Assembly (NCBI GenBank): GCA_964432885.1
Contig: CAYSPG010000006.1
Location: 1-64,000 of the forward strand
Direction: 5' to 3'
DNA from: CAYSPG01 sp964432885
Lineage (GTDB): Bacteria; Bacteroidota; Bacteroidia; AKYH767-A; OLB10
DNA: 64,000 nt
A program made the position numbers and the translations under genes. The first letter of the stretch is position 1, and each line of letters opens with the position of its first letter. The notes under the pieces were generated by a model. The model ran no database searches. It saw only the letters and a list, made by a program, of their open reading frames with translations, and was not told where the DNA came from. Below are positions 1-8,184 of this stretch, piece after piece.

Positions 1-48
<48 letters not shown>

Positions 49-49
49 A

Positions 50-790
50 CCACAAAATGCATATGGCTACCAATATCCAAATTCTTTTGATACATATATG
101 GGCATAGGGTTTTACAGCCTGCCTCCATTAAATAATTTTAGAGAATATATTGAGGGCACATTAATTGACACATTAATTAACGGGCATATATATTTAGTTT
201 CATTTTATGTTTCGGCTCCTGAAAATTGTAAATATAAAACGGATGCTATTGGTGCGTATTTATCTACCGATACTATTGGAGACAACACCAGTAATTTAGT
301 TTTAAGCAACTACATTCCGCAAGTAGAAAACACAGTGGGAAATATTTTAATGGATTCGGTAAACTGGATGCTCATTAGCGGATATTTTACTGCACAAGGA
401 GGTGAAAAATTTATAACCATTGGCAATTTTAAAGATGATGCACACACTACCTTAGACACCATACCAAACACTACTATTCATGGAGGATATTATTACATAG
501 ATGATGTATCAGTAATTGATTGCACAGCAACCGGCATAGCAGAGATAAACAACAATTTAAACATAAGTATAACTCCTAACCCAACCCAAAATAAAATAAG
601 CATTACAAGCAACTGCAAAATAAATAATATAACACTACTAAATACACTTGGAGAAATTGTTTTACAACAACAATTAAATGAGAGTAAAAACAAAATAATT
701 TTAGATGTAGCGGTGTTGCCCAAGGGTATTTATTTTTTAAAGTGTATATCACACAAACGGAATGCGATAAAAAAGTTTGTTAAAATATAG
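50..790 (+). CDS. T9SS-exported surface protein, 5'-truncated (C-terminal part)
   Basis: This is the C-terminal part of a secreted protein; its N-terminus lies off the window. The frame is open from base 50 to the ATG at 98, so that ATG is internal. The upstream residues (AYGYQYPNSFDTYMG) and the following segment with REYIEG and VSFYVSAPEN resemble a beta-sandwich module that recurs in Bacteroidota surface proteins. It is followed by a type A T9SS sorting domain of about 75 residues: an ITPNPTQNKI start, a LLNTLGEIV middle and a PKGIYFLK end. Such proteins cross the outer membrane by the type IX system and are anchored or released. Its true function lies in the missing part or is unknown. 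Confidence 0.8.
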   Translation, partial: PQNAYGYQYPNSFDTYMGIGFYSLPPLNNFREYIEGTLIDTLINGHIYLVSFYVSAPENCKYKTDAIGAYLSTDTIGDNTSNLVLSNYIPQVENTVGNILMDSVNWMLISGYFTAQGGEKFITIGNFKDDAHTTLDTIPNTTIHGGYYYIDDVSVIDCTATGIAEINNNLNISITPNPTQNKISITSNCKINNITLLNTLGEIVLQQQLNESKNKIILDVAVLPKGIYFLKCISHKRNAIKKFVKI

Positions 791-1021
791 CCAAGGCAAA
801 CTCTGCAAAAAAAAACAGCAATGGTGAATCGTCAAAGCAGTATGGTAAAAACCTTCGCCTAAGGCGGAGAGATTTATTGGGGCTTATCGTAATCGAAAAT
901 CTCATAACCGGTGGAGCAGCCGTGAAGTATTGCAAGGGTTATACTGTCATCGAATTTTGAAGATAATGACGATATTGTAAAGCTATATGCTGCTTTTATA
1001 AAAACAATTACGCCTTACCAG

Positions 1022-1029
1022 TATATTTG
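1022..1029 (+). promoter_or_regulatory. Candidate −7 promoter box for the glycosyltransferase
   Basis: TATATTTG matches the Bacteroidota −7 consensus TAnnTTTG and lies 21 nt before the ATG at 1051. I see no convincing −33 TTTG at the expected spacing. Confidence 0.4.
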
Positions 1030-1050
1030 CCCGTCAAAAAAAAATAGAAA

Positions 1051-2238
1051 ATGTTTTTTATTGCGGCAATTGTTTGTGTGTGTATGTTGTGCCTGATGCA
1101 TACATACCTTTTTTTTCCACTGCTGCTGCGTGCTTTATCATTAAACAAAAAAAACAATTTAAATGTATATTCACATAACGAGTTGCCGCATGTAACCATT
1201 GTAATGGCTGCGTATAACGAAGAAAAAGTAATTGCGCAAAAGCTGCAAAGCATTTTAGATGGTAATTATCCAAAAGAAAAATTGCAACTAATAGTAGGCT
1301 CAGATAACTCAACCGACAAAACAGATGACATTGTAAAATCGTATGCATCCACATTTTCTTTTATCCAGCTTATGCGATTTAATTCGCGCACCGGAAAAAT
1401 AGGGATTGTAAATAAAATAATTGAGCAGGTAACGGATGAATTTGTAATAATAACCGATGCCAACGTGCTGTTTGATACCCACACCATTTATGAGTTGGTA
1501 AAGCATTTTAAAAATCGTGAAGTTGGGTTGGTTGACAGCAACATGATAAATGTGGGCTTGCGCAAAGCCGGAATTTCGCATCAGGAAAAAACCTACATAC
1601 AAACCGAAGTGGGAACTAAGGAAGCCGAGAGTAAAATATGGGGCTGCATGATGGGCCCCTTTGGCGGATGCTATGCCTTGCGCAGAAAATTATTTACACC
1701 GGTGCCATCTAATTTTTTGGTAGATGATTTTTATATAAACATGAAAGTGCTTGAGCAAAACTACAAGTGCATTAACGAAACCAACGCACTTGTATTTGAA
1801 GATGTAAGCAATAACCTGAATGAAGAATACAGGCGCAAGGTGCGCATAGCAACCGGAAATTTTCAAAACCTGTTTGCATTTAAGCACTTGCTGTTAAAAG
1901 GAAAAGGGGTGGGATTTTGTTTTTTATCGCATAAGGTGCTGCGGTGGCTTGGGCCGGTTTTTCTTATTGTGTTATTTTGCTGCCTGGGAGTGTTAACTTT
2001 TTTGAACACGCAAAACAATTTAACTACCGGGTTATATACGATATTATTTGCAGGCATGGTGGCAAGCTTGCTTTTAATAATAGCCGACAGGTTATTAAAC
2101 GCTTTGGGAATTCACTTTTTATTATTACGGTTTAACACCCACTTTTTTTATATGAATGCCGCCATGCTTGCCGGTATGCTGCGCTATTTTGGCGGAGTGC
2201 AAAGCAGCATTTGGGAGCCTACACAGCGCAACCAGTAA
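1051..2238 (+). CDS. Membrane-associated family 2 glycosyltransferase
   Basis: This inverting GT-A glycosyltransferase would transfer a sugar from a nucleotide-sugar to a cell-surface or polysaccharide acceptor at the cytoplasmic membrane. A hydrophobic N-terminal segment (residues 1-27) precedes the catalytic domain. That domain begins with VTIVMAAYNEE, has a GSDNSTD nucleotide-binding region and a TDAN metal-binding motif near residues 134-137. A GCMMGPFGGCYALRR acceptor-loop region and an EEYRRKVR segment follow. Two or three C-terminal membrane spans (after about residue 300) end the protein. The 395-residue length is usual for processive or lipid-linked GT2 enzymes. It stands alone on the plus strand, without other polysaccharide genes, so the substrate cannot be named. 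Confidence 0.85.
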   Translation: MFFIAAIVCVCMLCLMHTYLFFPLLLRALSLNKKNNLNVYSHNELPHVTIVMAAYNEEKVIAQKLQSILDGNYPKEKLQLIVGSDNSTDKTDDIVKSYASTFSFIQLMRFNSRTGKIGIVNKIIEQVTDEFVIITDANVLFDTHTIYELVKHFKNREVGLVDSNMINVGLRKAGISHQEKTYIQTEVGTKEAESKIWGCMMGPFGGCYALRRKLFTPVPSNFLVDDFYINMKVLEQNYKCINETNALVFEDVSNNLNEEYRRKVRIATGNFQNLFAFKHLLLKGKGVGFCFLSHKVLRWLGPVFLIVLFCCLGVLTFLNTQNNLTTGLYTILFAGMVASLLLIIADRLLNALGIHFLLLRFNTHFFYMNAAMLAGMLRYFGGVQSSIWEPTQRNQ

Positions 2239-2354
2239 TTGGTTGATTAGTTTAGTACACAACCTGATGTGTATATGTTTTGGTGATTTGCAAACAATGA
2301 TTTTTTTATTGTTTCTACTTTTCGTTTTTAAATTTTCAGCTCCAAATGTGTAAC

Positions 2355-2379
2355 TCACCATTCACCATTCATTATTCAT
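2355..2379 (+). repeat. Short CACCATTC direct repeat before the SpmAB-like gene
   Basis: A 25-bp stretch has two CACCATTC units followed by CATTATTCAT, ending 3 nt before the ATG at 2383. A reverse-complement relative (TGAATAATGAATGG) occurs near 12681-12694. It looks like a small dispersed intergenic repeat. Confidence 0.4.
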
Positions 2380-2382
2380 AAT

Positions 2383-3903
2383 ATGGCCTTAAGTAAAATC
2401 TGGAGTTACATTATTTTATTTTCGATTGCCGTTGCAGGCTACCATTACATAAATGGCGATAAAAATATTTTTAATGATTTGGTTACCGGTGAAAAGCTTA
2501 AAGAAGGAAAAGAGTTTAGCAAAGTAAAATATTTTGTTGCCGATACTAATGATGCAGTTGTTCAATTAAAACTAAATACGCTTTCATCAAAATTAAATTC
2601 GGCCAACTGGCAAGGTACCAGTCAAATTCTTGAAGCCGATTATATACTTGTTGCCACAGAAAACACAACGCAAGCCCGGTTGGATTTAAGAAACAGCACA
2701 CTTAACACCGAGAAATTAAATCGTCAAAAAGTAATTTCGGTTAATGATGTAGGCTATTATCTTCCTAAAAACATTGATGGCATTTTTGAAACCGGAAAAT
2801 TTTCCATCACACTTGTAATTGGGTTAATTGGAACGCTGGCTTTGTTTATGGGCTTGCTTGCCGTAGCCGAAGCGGCAGGAGGAATTAGTTTTTTAAGCCG
2901 GTTTATCAGCCCGTTTCTTTCAAAACTGTTTCCTGATATTCCAAAGGGGCATGCCTCATTCGGACACATGGTTATGAATTTTTCGGCCAACATGCTTGGG
3001 CTTGATAATGCAGCTACACCTTTTGGATTAAAAGCCATGCAGAGTTTGCAGGAAATAAATCCTGAAAAAGAAAGAGCAAGTAATCCGCAAATTATGTTTT
3101 TGGCTTTGCATGCTGCAGGGCTTACCATTATTCCTGTTTCGATAATTGCCGTGCGCGCTGCAAATGGATCGCACAACCCCAACGAAATTTTTATTCCACT
3201 TATACTCTCCACATTTGTTTGTACGCTTACTGCTATGCTGATTTGTTCATTCAAACAACGCATCAATGTTTTTCAGCCCAAAATTTTTGCGCCTGTTTTT
3301 GGAATTATTGCTTTGCTGTTTATGTTCGTTTGGTTTTTAAAATCACTGGCGCCTTATGCATTAGAACAATTTTCGGATACGTTTAGCAACGGAGCCATTC
3401 TGCTTGTTTTTGTTTTGATAATTGGAGGAGCCATGATAAAAGGCACCAATATTTTTGATGCATTTGTGGAGGGAGCCAAAGGTGGTTTTGAAACGGCTGT
3501 GCGAATTATACCATACATGGTAGGCATGTTGGTTGCCGTAAGCATGTTGCGCACCAGCGGTGCGTTTGATTTAGTTATTATTCCCATCAAAAGTTTTATA
3601 GCCTGGACGGGAATGGATACACAATGGGCAGAAGGTTTGCCGGTTGCATTACTGCGTCCGTTTAGTGCAGGTGGTGCCAGAGGTTTTATGGTAGATGCCA
3701 TGCGCACCTACGGGCCTGATTCTTTTATTGGAAAAATGGTGTGCGTGTTGCAAGGTTCAAGCGAAACAACATTTTATGTGGTGGCGCTTTACTTTGGTTC
3801 GGTTTCAATTAAAGATACGCGCTATTCTATTCCGCTTATGCTGTTGGCCGATTTGGCCGGTGTGATTTTTTCTATTTGTATTTGCTATTATTTGTGGGCG
3901 TGA
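2383..3903 (+). CDS. SpmA/SpmB-like nucleoside-recognition (Gate) domain membrane protein
   Basis: This integral membrane protein looks like a fusion of the two spore-maturation proteins SpmA and SpmB, although its bearer does not sporulate. An N-terminal anchor (residues 5-20) and a soluble stretch are followed by a first Gate domain, about residues 140-290, containing MNFSANMLGLDNAATPFG and PQIMFLALHAAGLT. A linker with two membrane spans leads to a second Gate domain, about 345-506, with RIIPYMVGMLVAV, LLRPFSAGGARG and a CVLQGSSETTFYV signature. The family is assigned to transport of nucleosides or other small solutes, but the substrate in non-sporulating Bacteroidota is not established. 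It is a single gene, and its downstream region carries the palindromic element described separately. Confidence 0.85.
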   Translation: MALSKIWSYIILFSIAVAGYHYINGDKNIFNDLVTGEKLKEGKEFSKVKYFVADTNDAVVQLKLNTLSSKLNSANWQGTSQILEADYILVATENTTQARLDLRNSTLNTEKLNRQKVISVNDVGYYLPKNIDGIFETGKFSITLVIGLIGTLALFMGLLAVAEAAGGISFLSRFISPFLSKLFPDIPKGHASFGHMVMNFSANMLGLDNAATPFGLKAMQSLQEINPEKERASNPQIMFLALHAAGLTIIPVSIIAVRAANGSHNPNEIFIPLILSTFVCTLTAMLICSFKQRINVFQPKIFAPVFGIIALLFMFVWFLKSLAPYALEQFSDTFSNGAILLVFVLIIGGAMIKGTNIFDAFVEGAKGGFETAVRIIPYMVGMLVAVSMLRTSGAFDLVIIPIKSFIAWTGMDTQWAEGLPVALLRPFSAGGARGFMVDAMRTYGPDSFIGKMVCVLQGSSETTFYVVALYFGSVSIKDTRYSIPLMLLADLAGVIFSICICYYLWA

Positions 3904-3910
3904 AATAGAA

Positions 3911-3946
3911 CACGGATTGGACGGATTAAACGGGTTTTCACGGATA
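3911..3946 (+). repeat. CACGGATT/GACGGATT imperfect short repeats
   Basis: Just after the SpmAB-like stop, CACGGATT, GACGGATT and CACGGATA occur within 36 bp. The pattern is typical of short dispersed intergenic repeats in bacteria. No function can be read from it. Confidence 0.4.
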
Positions 3947-3977
3947 AAAATCTGGTAGAGCCTGCTAATAAAAAAAT

Positions 3978-4196
3978 CACTGTTGTCCGATTAAAATTTA
4001 GTCTTTTCATTTTAGATGCCTCGGCTACGCTCGGCATGACAAGTTTTGAAGATATAAAGTAGTAGAGAGGGGACTTACTTTGGGCTTCGCCCAAAGTAAG
4101 TCCCCTCTCTACTACAAAAATATTATTACCCTGTCATGCCGAGCGTAACCGAGGCATCCCTTTTCTATAATTGTTAAATTTAATCAGACAATCGTA
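3978..4196. repeat. Nested-palindrome element, copy A (MITE/REP-like)
   Basis: This element of about 219 bp fills much of the 420-bp gap 3904-4323 between two convergent genes. Its ends are imperfect inverted repeats: the left end at 3978-3995 reads CACTGTTGTCCGATTAAA and the right end begins TTTAATC at about 4179. Inside lies an outer stem of 27 bp (4015-4041 with 4132-4158, one mismatch). Within that is a perfect 27-bp hairpin (4059-4085 with 4089-4115) around a 3-nt loop. A second copy is at 26277-26483. There is no transposase. It could act as a bidirectional transcription barrier between the converging genes. Confidence 0.85.
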
Positions 4197-4323
4197 AAAA
4201 AAAACCACTTTTAACCTGAGGCATTCGCTGACTGCACTGCTTTGGCTGGTTTATTCGTGTTCAGTTACACACTACTCTACTTGTGTTTTACAAAATTAAA
4301 TTCCACTTGGGCAGCTGGCTTTT

Positions 4324-5178
4324 TTATTTCGGTTGATTAAAGGTGTCGCTCAAATTTAAATCGCCTGTAGTGTATCCAAGCTTAAACCAATGCATGCGCT
4401 GCTCTGATGTGCCATGAGTAAAAGCATCGGGCACCACATAGCCTTGCGCTTGCTTTTGCAAATGGTCGTCTCCTACAGCACTGGCAGCACTTAATGCCTC
4501 TTCAATATCTCCTTCCTCTAACGATTTAAAAATTCGGTTTTCGTGGTGCGCCCAAAGGCCGGCTAAAAAATCGGCTTGCAGTTCAAGCGCAACGGAAAGG
4601 CGGTTTGCTTCTTTTTCGCTCACCATTTGTTGTTTTTGATGCACCTCGCCCGATGTGCCCAGCAGGTTTTGAATATGATGACCCACTTCGTGAGCAATAA
4701 CGTAAGCAATTGCAAAATCGCCTCCCTTTGCGCCAAAACGATTTTTTAGCTCATCAAAAAATGCAAGGTCCATATATACTTTTTGGTCGGCAGGGCAATA
4801 AAACGGGCCTGTGCTGGCACTGGCATTGCCGCAAGCCGATTCGGTGGAACCGCGAAACAAAACAAGTTTTGGCGCATCATACGAGCGCCCGGCATCGGTA
4901 AATATTTTTCGCCACACATCTTCATTGCTGCCAAGCATTACACGCACAAATTGCCCCATCTCTTCTTCTTCATTGCTTAACGGAGCATCGGCTGTAGCAG
5001 GGCTAACATTAATTTGTTGCTGCGCCTGATTTAATAATTGTGCAGGGTCGCCACCCATAAAAAACTGCACCAATAAAATTATAATTCCTATGGCGCCACC
5101 GCCAAAGGCAATTTTTTTACCTGAAAATGTTCTGCGGTCTTCCACGTTATCGCTTTCGCGTCTGCCTTGCCATTGCAT
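4324..5178 (-). CDS. YpfJ-type neutral zinc metallopeptidase, membrane-anchored
   Basis: This is a zinc-dependent peptidase of the neutral zinc metallopeptidase family (YpfJ/KPN_02809 type). The N-terminus MQWQGRRESDNVEDRR is the family's hallmark. One membrane span follows at about residues 24-41, so the catalytic domain should face the periplasm. Zinc ligands are visible in HEVGHHIQ (H163, H167) with E164 as catalytic base. ELQADFLAG (around E199) is the expected downstream third-ligand region. Its 284 residues are the usual length. The natural substrate is not known. It is separated from hpf by a terminator and is probably transcribed alone. Confidence 0.9.
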   Translation of the reverse strand: MQWQGRRESDNVEDRRTFSGKKIAFGGGAIGIIILLVQFFMGGDPAQLLNQAQQQINVSPATADAPLSNEEEEMGQFVRVMLGSNEDVWRKIFTDAGRSYDAPKLVLFRGSTESACGNASASTGPFYCPADQKVYMDLAFFDELKNRFGAKGGDFAIAYVIAHEVGHHIQNLLGTSGEVHQKQQMVSEKEANRLSVALELQADFLAGLWAHHENRIFKSLEEGDIEEALSAASAVGDDHLQKQAQGYVVPDAFTHGTSEQRMHWFKLGYTTGDLNLSDTFNQPK

Positions 5179-5293
5179 AGTATTTAGTTTTAAGTTTCTT
5201 GTTTTTATCTTCTGTCCTGTAAAAGTAAAAACAAAAATTTAAATGCAAATTATAAATGCAGCGTCACTTATTATTATCAGCGTATGTAAAAAA

Positions 5294-5332
5294 CAAAAGA
5301 GGCTGTCTCAAAAATCGAGACAGCCTCTTTTG
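5294..5332 (-). terminator. Intrinsic terminator after hpf
   Basis: A perfect 16-bp stem (5294-5309 with 5317-5332) with a 7-nt loop is followed on the minus strand by a T tract. It sits just beyond the hpf stop. The stem core GAGGCTGTCTC recurs, with small changes, in four other terminators in the window. Confidence 0.85.
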
Positions 5333-5348
5333 TTAAAAAAAAATCAAG

Positions 5349-5648
5349 TTATAGTCCCATTGTTTTTTCCTTATGGCGCGTAATTTGTCTTTTTAAAGCT
5401 TCTACAGTTTTACCTGTTGCTTTTTCAAACGTTTCGCACTGCTCTTTGGCAAACAAAATTTTGCCAGGCGTATTTAACCTTATTTCGGTTATTTTATTTT
5501 CGTGATGATTGTTTTTATCAAGGCGCAAAAAAACTTCGCCATCAATAATGTTTTCGTAAAAGTGTTTAAGGTGTTTAACCTTTTCTTCGATAAAAGCAAT
5601 CAGCTTTTGGTCGGCATTAAAATGAATGGATTGCACTTTAATATTCAT
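5349..5648 (-). CDS. hpf: Ribosome hibernation-promoting factor (HPF/RaiA family)
   Basis: This is a short S30AE-family protein that binds the decoding region of the 30S subunit and inactivates ribosomes in slow growth or stress. I place the start at the internal methionine MNIKVQSIHF (position 5648) and not at 5675. Short HPF proteins begin exactly there, and the extra nine residues would not belong to the family. This gives 99 residues with the beta-alpha-beta fold. The family's basic surface is visible as KVKHLKHF and the C-terminal RQITRHKEK. There is no long-form dimerisation tail. It lies 193 nt after xerC, in the order rpsU-xerC-hpf found in many Bacteroidota. Confidence 0.9.
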   Translation of the reverse strand: MNIKVQSIHFNADQKLIAFIEEKVKHLKHFYENIIDGEVFLRLDKNNHHENKITEIRLNTPGKILFAKEQCETFEKATGKTVEALKRQITRHKEKTMGL

Positions 5649-5841
5649 ACTCTTATATTTTTTTTCCAAAGACAACGGGTTCCCGCGTTAACCCTGTTCT
5701 TTGAGTTTTACCTTGATGCGGGATGATAAAAGAACGCTAACCACTTACTGTGAGCAGTTATAAAACGGTGTACGTAAATGGTGTGGTATAGGTTAGTTCA
5801 AATAAAAAAGTTTTTTATAGTACGGTAAATATACATAACAT

Positions 5842-6729
5842 TTAAGCCTTGGGGTGAGCCTGTTTATAAATATTTTTTAGTTTATCAATGGTGTTATGGG
5901 TATAAACCTGTGTGGCTGCAAGGCTGGCATGGCCAAGTATTTCTTTTACAGCATTTATTTCGGCACCGTTATTAAGCATTTGCGTGGCAAAGGTGTGGCG
6001 CAATACATGCGGACTGCGCTTTTGCAAGGTGGTAACTTTGGTTAAATGCTGTTTCACTATACGGTAAACATAGCCACGGGTAATTTTGTTTCCGTTTTCT
6101 TTAATAAAAACAGGTGCTTCACCTTTTACCCTTTCCGTTCGCTTGTTTTTTTCTTCATGGTATGCCTCCAGGTTTCTTTTCATTTCAAATGTAATGGGTA
6201 TCATGCGCACTTTATTGCGCTTACCCAAAACATTTACCGATAAATTTATTAAGTCAATGTCGGTTTCTTTCAACTCAACCAACTCGGAAACACGCATGCC
6301 GGTTTGGTAAAACATATTAATGATAAGCTTATCGCGAATGCCATTAAAATCAGTATCAAAATGCTCACCATCTAAAAGCAAATCCATGTTGGATGCATTT
6401 ACAAACGAAGGAAGTTTTTTGGCAACCTTTGGCGAAATAATTTTTTGCATCGGATTATGCGCAATCTCCTTGCTGCGCAAAAGGAATTTGAAAAACGATT
6501 TAAGCGTTGAAATTTTACGATTTACCGACCGCGAATCCACCTTAGATTCTATTAGCGAAACCATCCAACTGCGCACATAAAAGTGTGTTATTTCGCCCGG
6601 CTCATTTACCTGGTAGGTTTTTTCTATAAAAAGAAAAAACTGCTTAAGGTCATTGCCATAAGCAGTTAATGTATGGGGTGAATATCTTTTTTCGAACTGT
6701 AAGTAACGAAGAAATTTTTGAAACGGCAT
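5842..6729 (-). CDS. xerC: Tyrosine recombinase XerC/XerD family
   Basis: This site-specific tyrosine recombinase most likely resolves chromosome dimers at dif together with a partner recombinase. The N-terminal SAM-like core-binding domain covers residues 1-85 and the catalytic domain about 105-290. Catalytic residues can be read: R146 in TGMRVSEL, H241 and R244 in HVLRHTF, H267 in LGHAS and nucleophile Y276 in QVYTH. The 295-residue length is normal. Its place between rpsU and hpf marks it as the housekeeping Xer protein, not an integrase of a mobile element; no attachment-site duplication or cargo was seen. The assignment to XerC and not XerD rests on family resemblance and context. Confidence 0.88.
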   Translation of the reverse strand: MPFQKFLRYLQFEKRYSPHTLTAYGNDLKQFFLFIEKTYQVNEPGEITHFYVRSWMVSLIESKVDSRSVNRKISTLKSFFKFLLRSKEIAHNPMQKIISPKVAKKLPSFVNASNMDLLLDGEHFDTDFNGIRDKLIINMFYQTGMRVSELVELKETDIDLINLSVNVLGKRNKVRMIPITFEMKRNLEAYHEEKNKRTERVKGEAPVFIKENGNKITRGYVYRIVKQHLTKVTTLQKRSPHVLRHTFATQMLNNGAEINAVKEILGHASLAATQVYTHNTIDKLKNIYKQAHPKA

Positions 6730-6825
6730 TGCAAAATGTTTACTGTAAAAGTAAACGCGCCAATGCTACAAAAATTTTAAAAAGACCGGTTATTTAACTT
6801 CTTATTAAACAACGGATGTTAAAAA

Positions 6826-7026
6826 TTACATTTCGCCCAATGCCTCGCGCTGCAACGATGTGCGGTGAACCGCTTTTTTAACAATCGTTCTGCGTGTTAC
6901 CGATGGCTTTTCATAAGCCTGGCGTGCACGTAATTCTTTTACAACACCGGTTTTCTCAAATTTCTTTTTAAATTTTTTAAGCGCCTTGTCAATTGGCTCA
7001 TTGTCTTTAATGGGTACAATAATCAT
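6826..7026 (-). CDS. rpsU: 30S ribosomal protein S21
   Basis: This is small-subunit protein S21 (bS21), involved in translation initiation on the 30S subunit. The protein begins MIIVPIKDNEPID at position 7026; the ATG 60 nt further upstream would add non-family residues and lies upstream of the promoter. The result is 66 residues, with the FKKKFEKTGVVKELRAR core and a basic C-terminus, as in other Bacteroidota. A good promoter lies upstream and xerC and hpf follow on the same strand, so the three may share transcripts. Confidence 0.95.
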   Translation of the reverse strand: MIIVPIKDNEPIDKALKKFKKKFEKTGVVKELRARQAYEKPSVTRRTIVKKAVHRTSLQREALGEM

Positions 7027-7053
7027 GTGTATTTGTTTTTTTATTTGGGACGA

Positions 7054-7082
7054 CAAATGTAAAAATTTAGGCCACACTACAA
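7054..7082 (-). promoter_or_regulatory. Promoter of rpsU
   Basis: On the minus strand TACATTTG (7054-7061) matches the Bacteroidota −7 box. TTG (7080-7082) lies 18 nt upstream, as expected for the −33 element. The leader to the ATG at 7026 would be about 20 nt. Confidence 0.6.
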
Positions 7083-7202
7083 GCAAAACTCCGATATTTT
7101 TATTTTTACTTATTTTGAGAGATAAATGGAGGTTTTTACATCCATTAATGGGCTTATTTTTCTTGTTCAGAAATCATTTTTATACCTGATTGCTGTTTTG
7201 GT

Positions 7203-7210
7203 TACATTTG
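7203..7210 (+). promoter_or_regulatory. Candidate −7 box of the radical SAM operon
   Basis: TACATTTG lies 10 nt before the ATG at 7221, which would give a very short leader for the four-gene operon. No clear −33 box is seen. Confidence 0.5.
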
Positions 7211-7220
7211 AATCGTATTT

Positions 7221-8174
7221 ATGGAAGTAACCGCGCAAACCACCTTAAAGAAAAAATTTCTTACCCCTGCCCAAAGCGAAATTATTCGCACGCTGGTGTA
7301 TTTTAATATTTTCAGGCATCCGCTTACCAAAGTTGAAATTGAACGCTTTTGCCGGTATGCATTTAAAAATGATGAGTTAAAAACCGCATTGGATGATTTG
7401 CTTAATAACAATTTGATTTTTTCGGATGGGTTCTGTTACCTTATTCAAAAAACGCATCATGTAATTGAGTACCGAAAACTTGGAAACCAACGTGCCGAAA
7501 AAATAATGCCTGCTGCCAAAAGATATTCAAAGTTAATTTCTGCTTTTCCTTTTGTTAGGGGTGTTTTCATTTCGGGGTCGCTTTCAAAAGGAGTAATGCA
7601 AGCCGACTCTGACCTTGATTTTTTTGTTATCACATCACCTGAACGTTTATGGCTTTGTCGTACGTTGCTTATTTTTTATAAAAAAGTTTTTCTGCTCAAC
7701 TCACACAAATATTTTTGCCTTAACTATTTTATTACCGAAAAAAACTTATCCATTCCTGACCAAAATCTGTTTACTGCCATTGAACTGGTAACACTTTTGC
7801 CCATGTACAATGTGCGCCTTTACGAAGAATTTTTGGTGGAGAATAAATGGGCGCTCGATTATTTTCCAAATGCAGTTATAAGTTATAAAGAAAGGGATGT
7901 AACCAAATTAAAACATCCAATAAAAAATTTTATTGAAAAAATATTTTCGAACAAGGCAGGAAATGTGCTTGATATAACGTGCCAGCGTTTCACAAATTAT
8001 TTTTGGAAAAACAAGTACAGCAAAAATTCGAAAATAGATTTTGAAAACTCGATACGTTCATCCAGAGAAGTGTCAAAGTATCACCCAAACCATTTTCAGC
8101 ATAAAACATTATCATTGCTTGAAAACGGGTTGCAAAAGTTTGAAGCAGTTACCGGCTTCAAACTTTCTAAATAA
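7221..8174 (+). CDS. Nucleotidyltransferase-fold protein with N-terminal winged helix
   Basis: This is the first gene of a four-gene operon. The N-terminal region (about residues 12-75, IIRTLVYFNIFRHPLTKVEIE onward) looks like a winged-helix domain. It is followed by a polymerase-beta/MNT-type nucleotidyltransferase core at about 114-137: FISGSLSKGVMQADSDLDFF, with the GS motif and the DxD metal-binding pair. Such domains move a nucleotide to a small molecule, RNA or protein. The long C-terminal part (about 180 residues) has no motif I can name. The next radical SAM gene begins only 10 nt downstream, which ties it to that pathway, where it could activate or tag a substrate. The role is inferred from context only. 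Confidence 0.75.
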   Translation: MEVTAQTTLKKKFLTPAQSEIIRTLVYFNIFRHPLTKVEIERFCRYAFKNDELKTALDDLLNNNLIFSDGFCYLIQKTHHVIEYRKLGNQRAEKIMPAAKRYSKLISAFPFVRGVFISGSLSKGVMQADSDLDFFVITSPERLWLCRTLLIFYKKVFLLNSHKYFCLNYFITEKNLSIPDQNLFTAIELVTLLPMYNVRLYEEFLVENKWALDYFPNAVISYKERDVTKLKHPIKNFIEKIFSNKAGNVLDITCQRFTNYFWKNKYSKNSKIDFENSIRSSREVSKYHPNHFQHKTLSLLENGLQKFEAVTGFKLSK

Positions 8175-8184
8175 ATTATAAGGC

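Noticed and set aside
791..1050. Possible small RNA in the gap with a CGCCTAAGGCG palindrome
   Set aside because: The palindrome is short and no terminator or promoter frames it.
2757..3266. 169-codon minus-strand frame inside the SpmAB-like gene
   Set aside because: It is fully antisense to a well-supported membrane protein and lacks its own features.
5676..5841. Possible tRNA genes next to hpf, as often found in Bacteroidota near tuf
   Set aside because: I could not form a cloverleaf or find T-loop sequences in the gap, and tuf is not present.
5842..6729. Tyrosine recombinase as the integrase of a genomic island
   Set aside because: It has housekeeping Xer features and neighbours (rpsU, hpf), and no attachment repeats or cargo were found.
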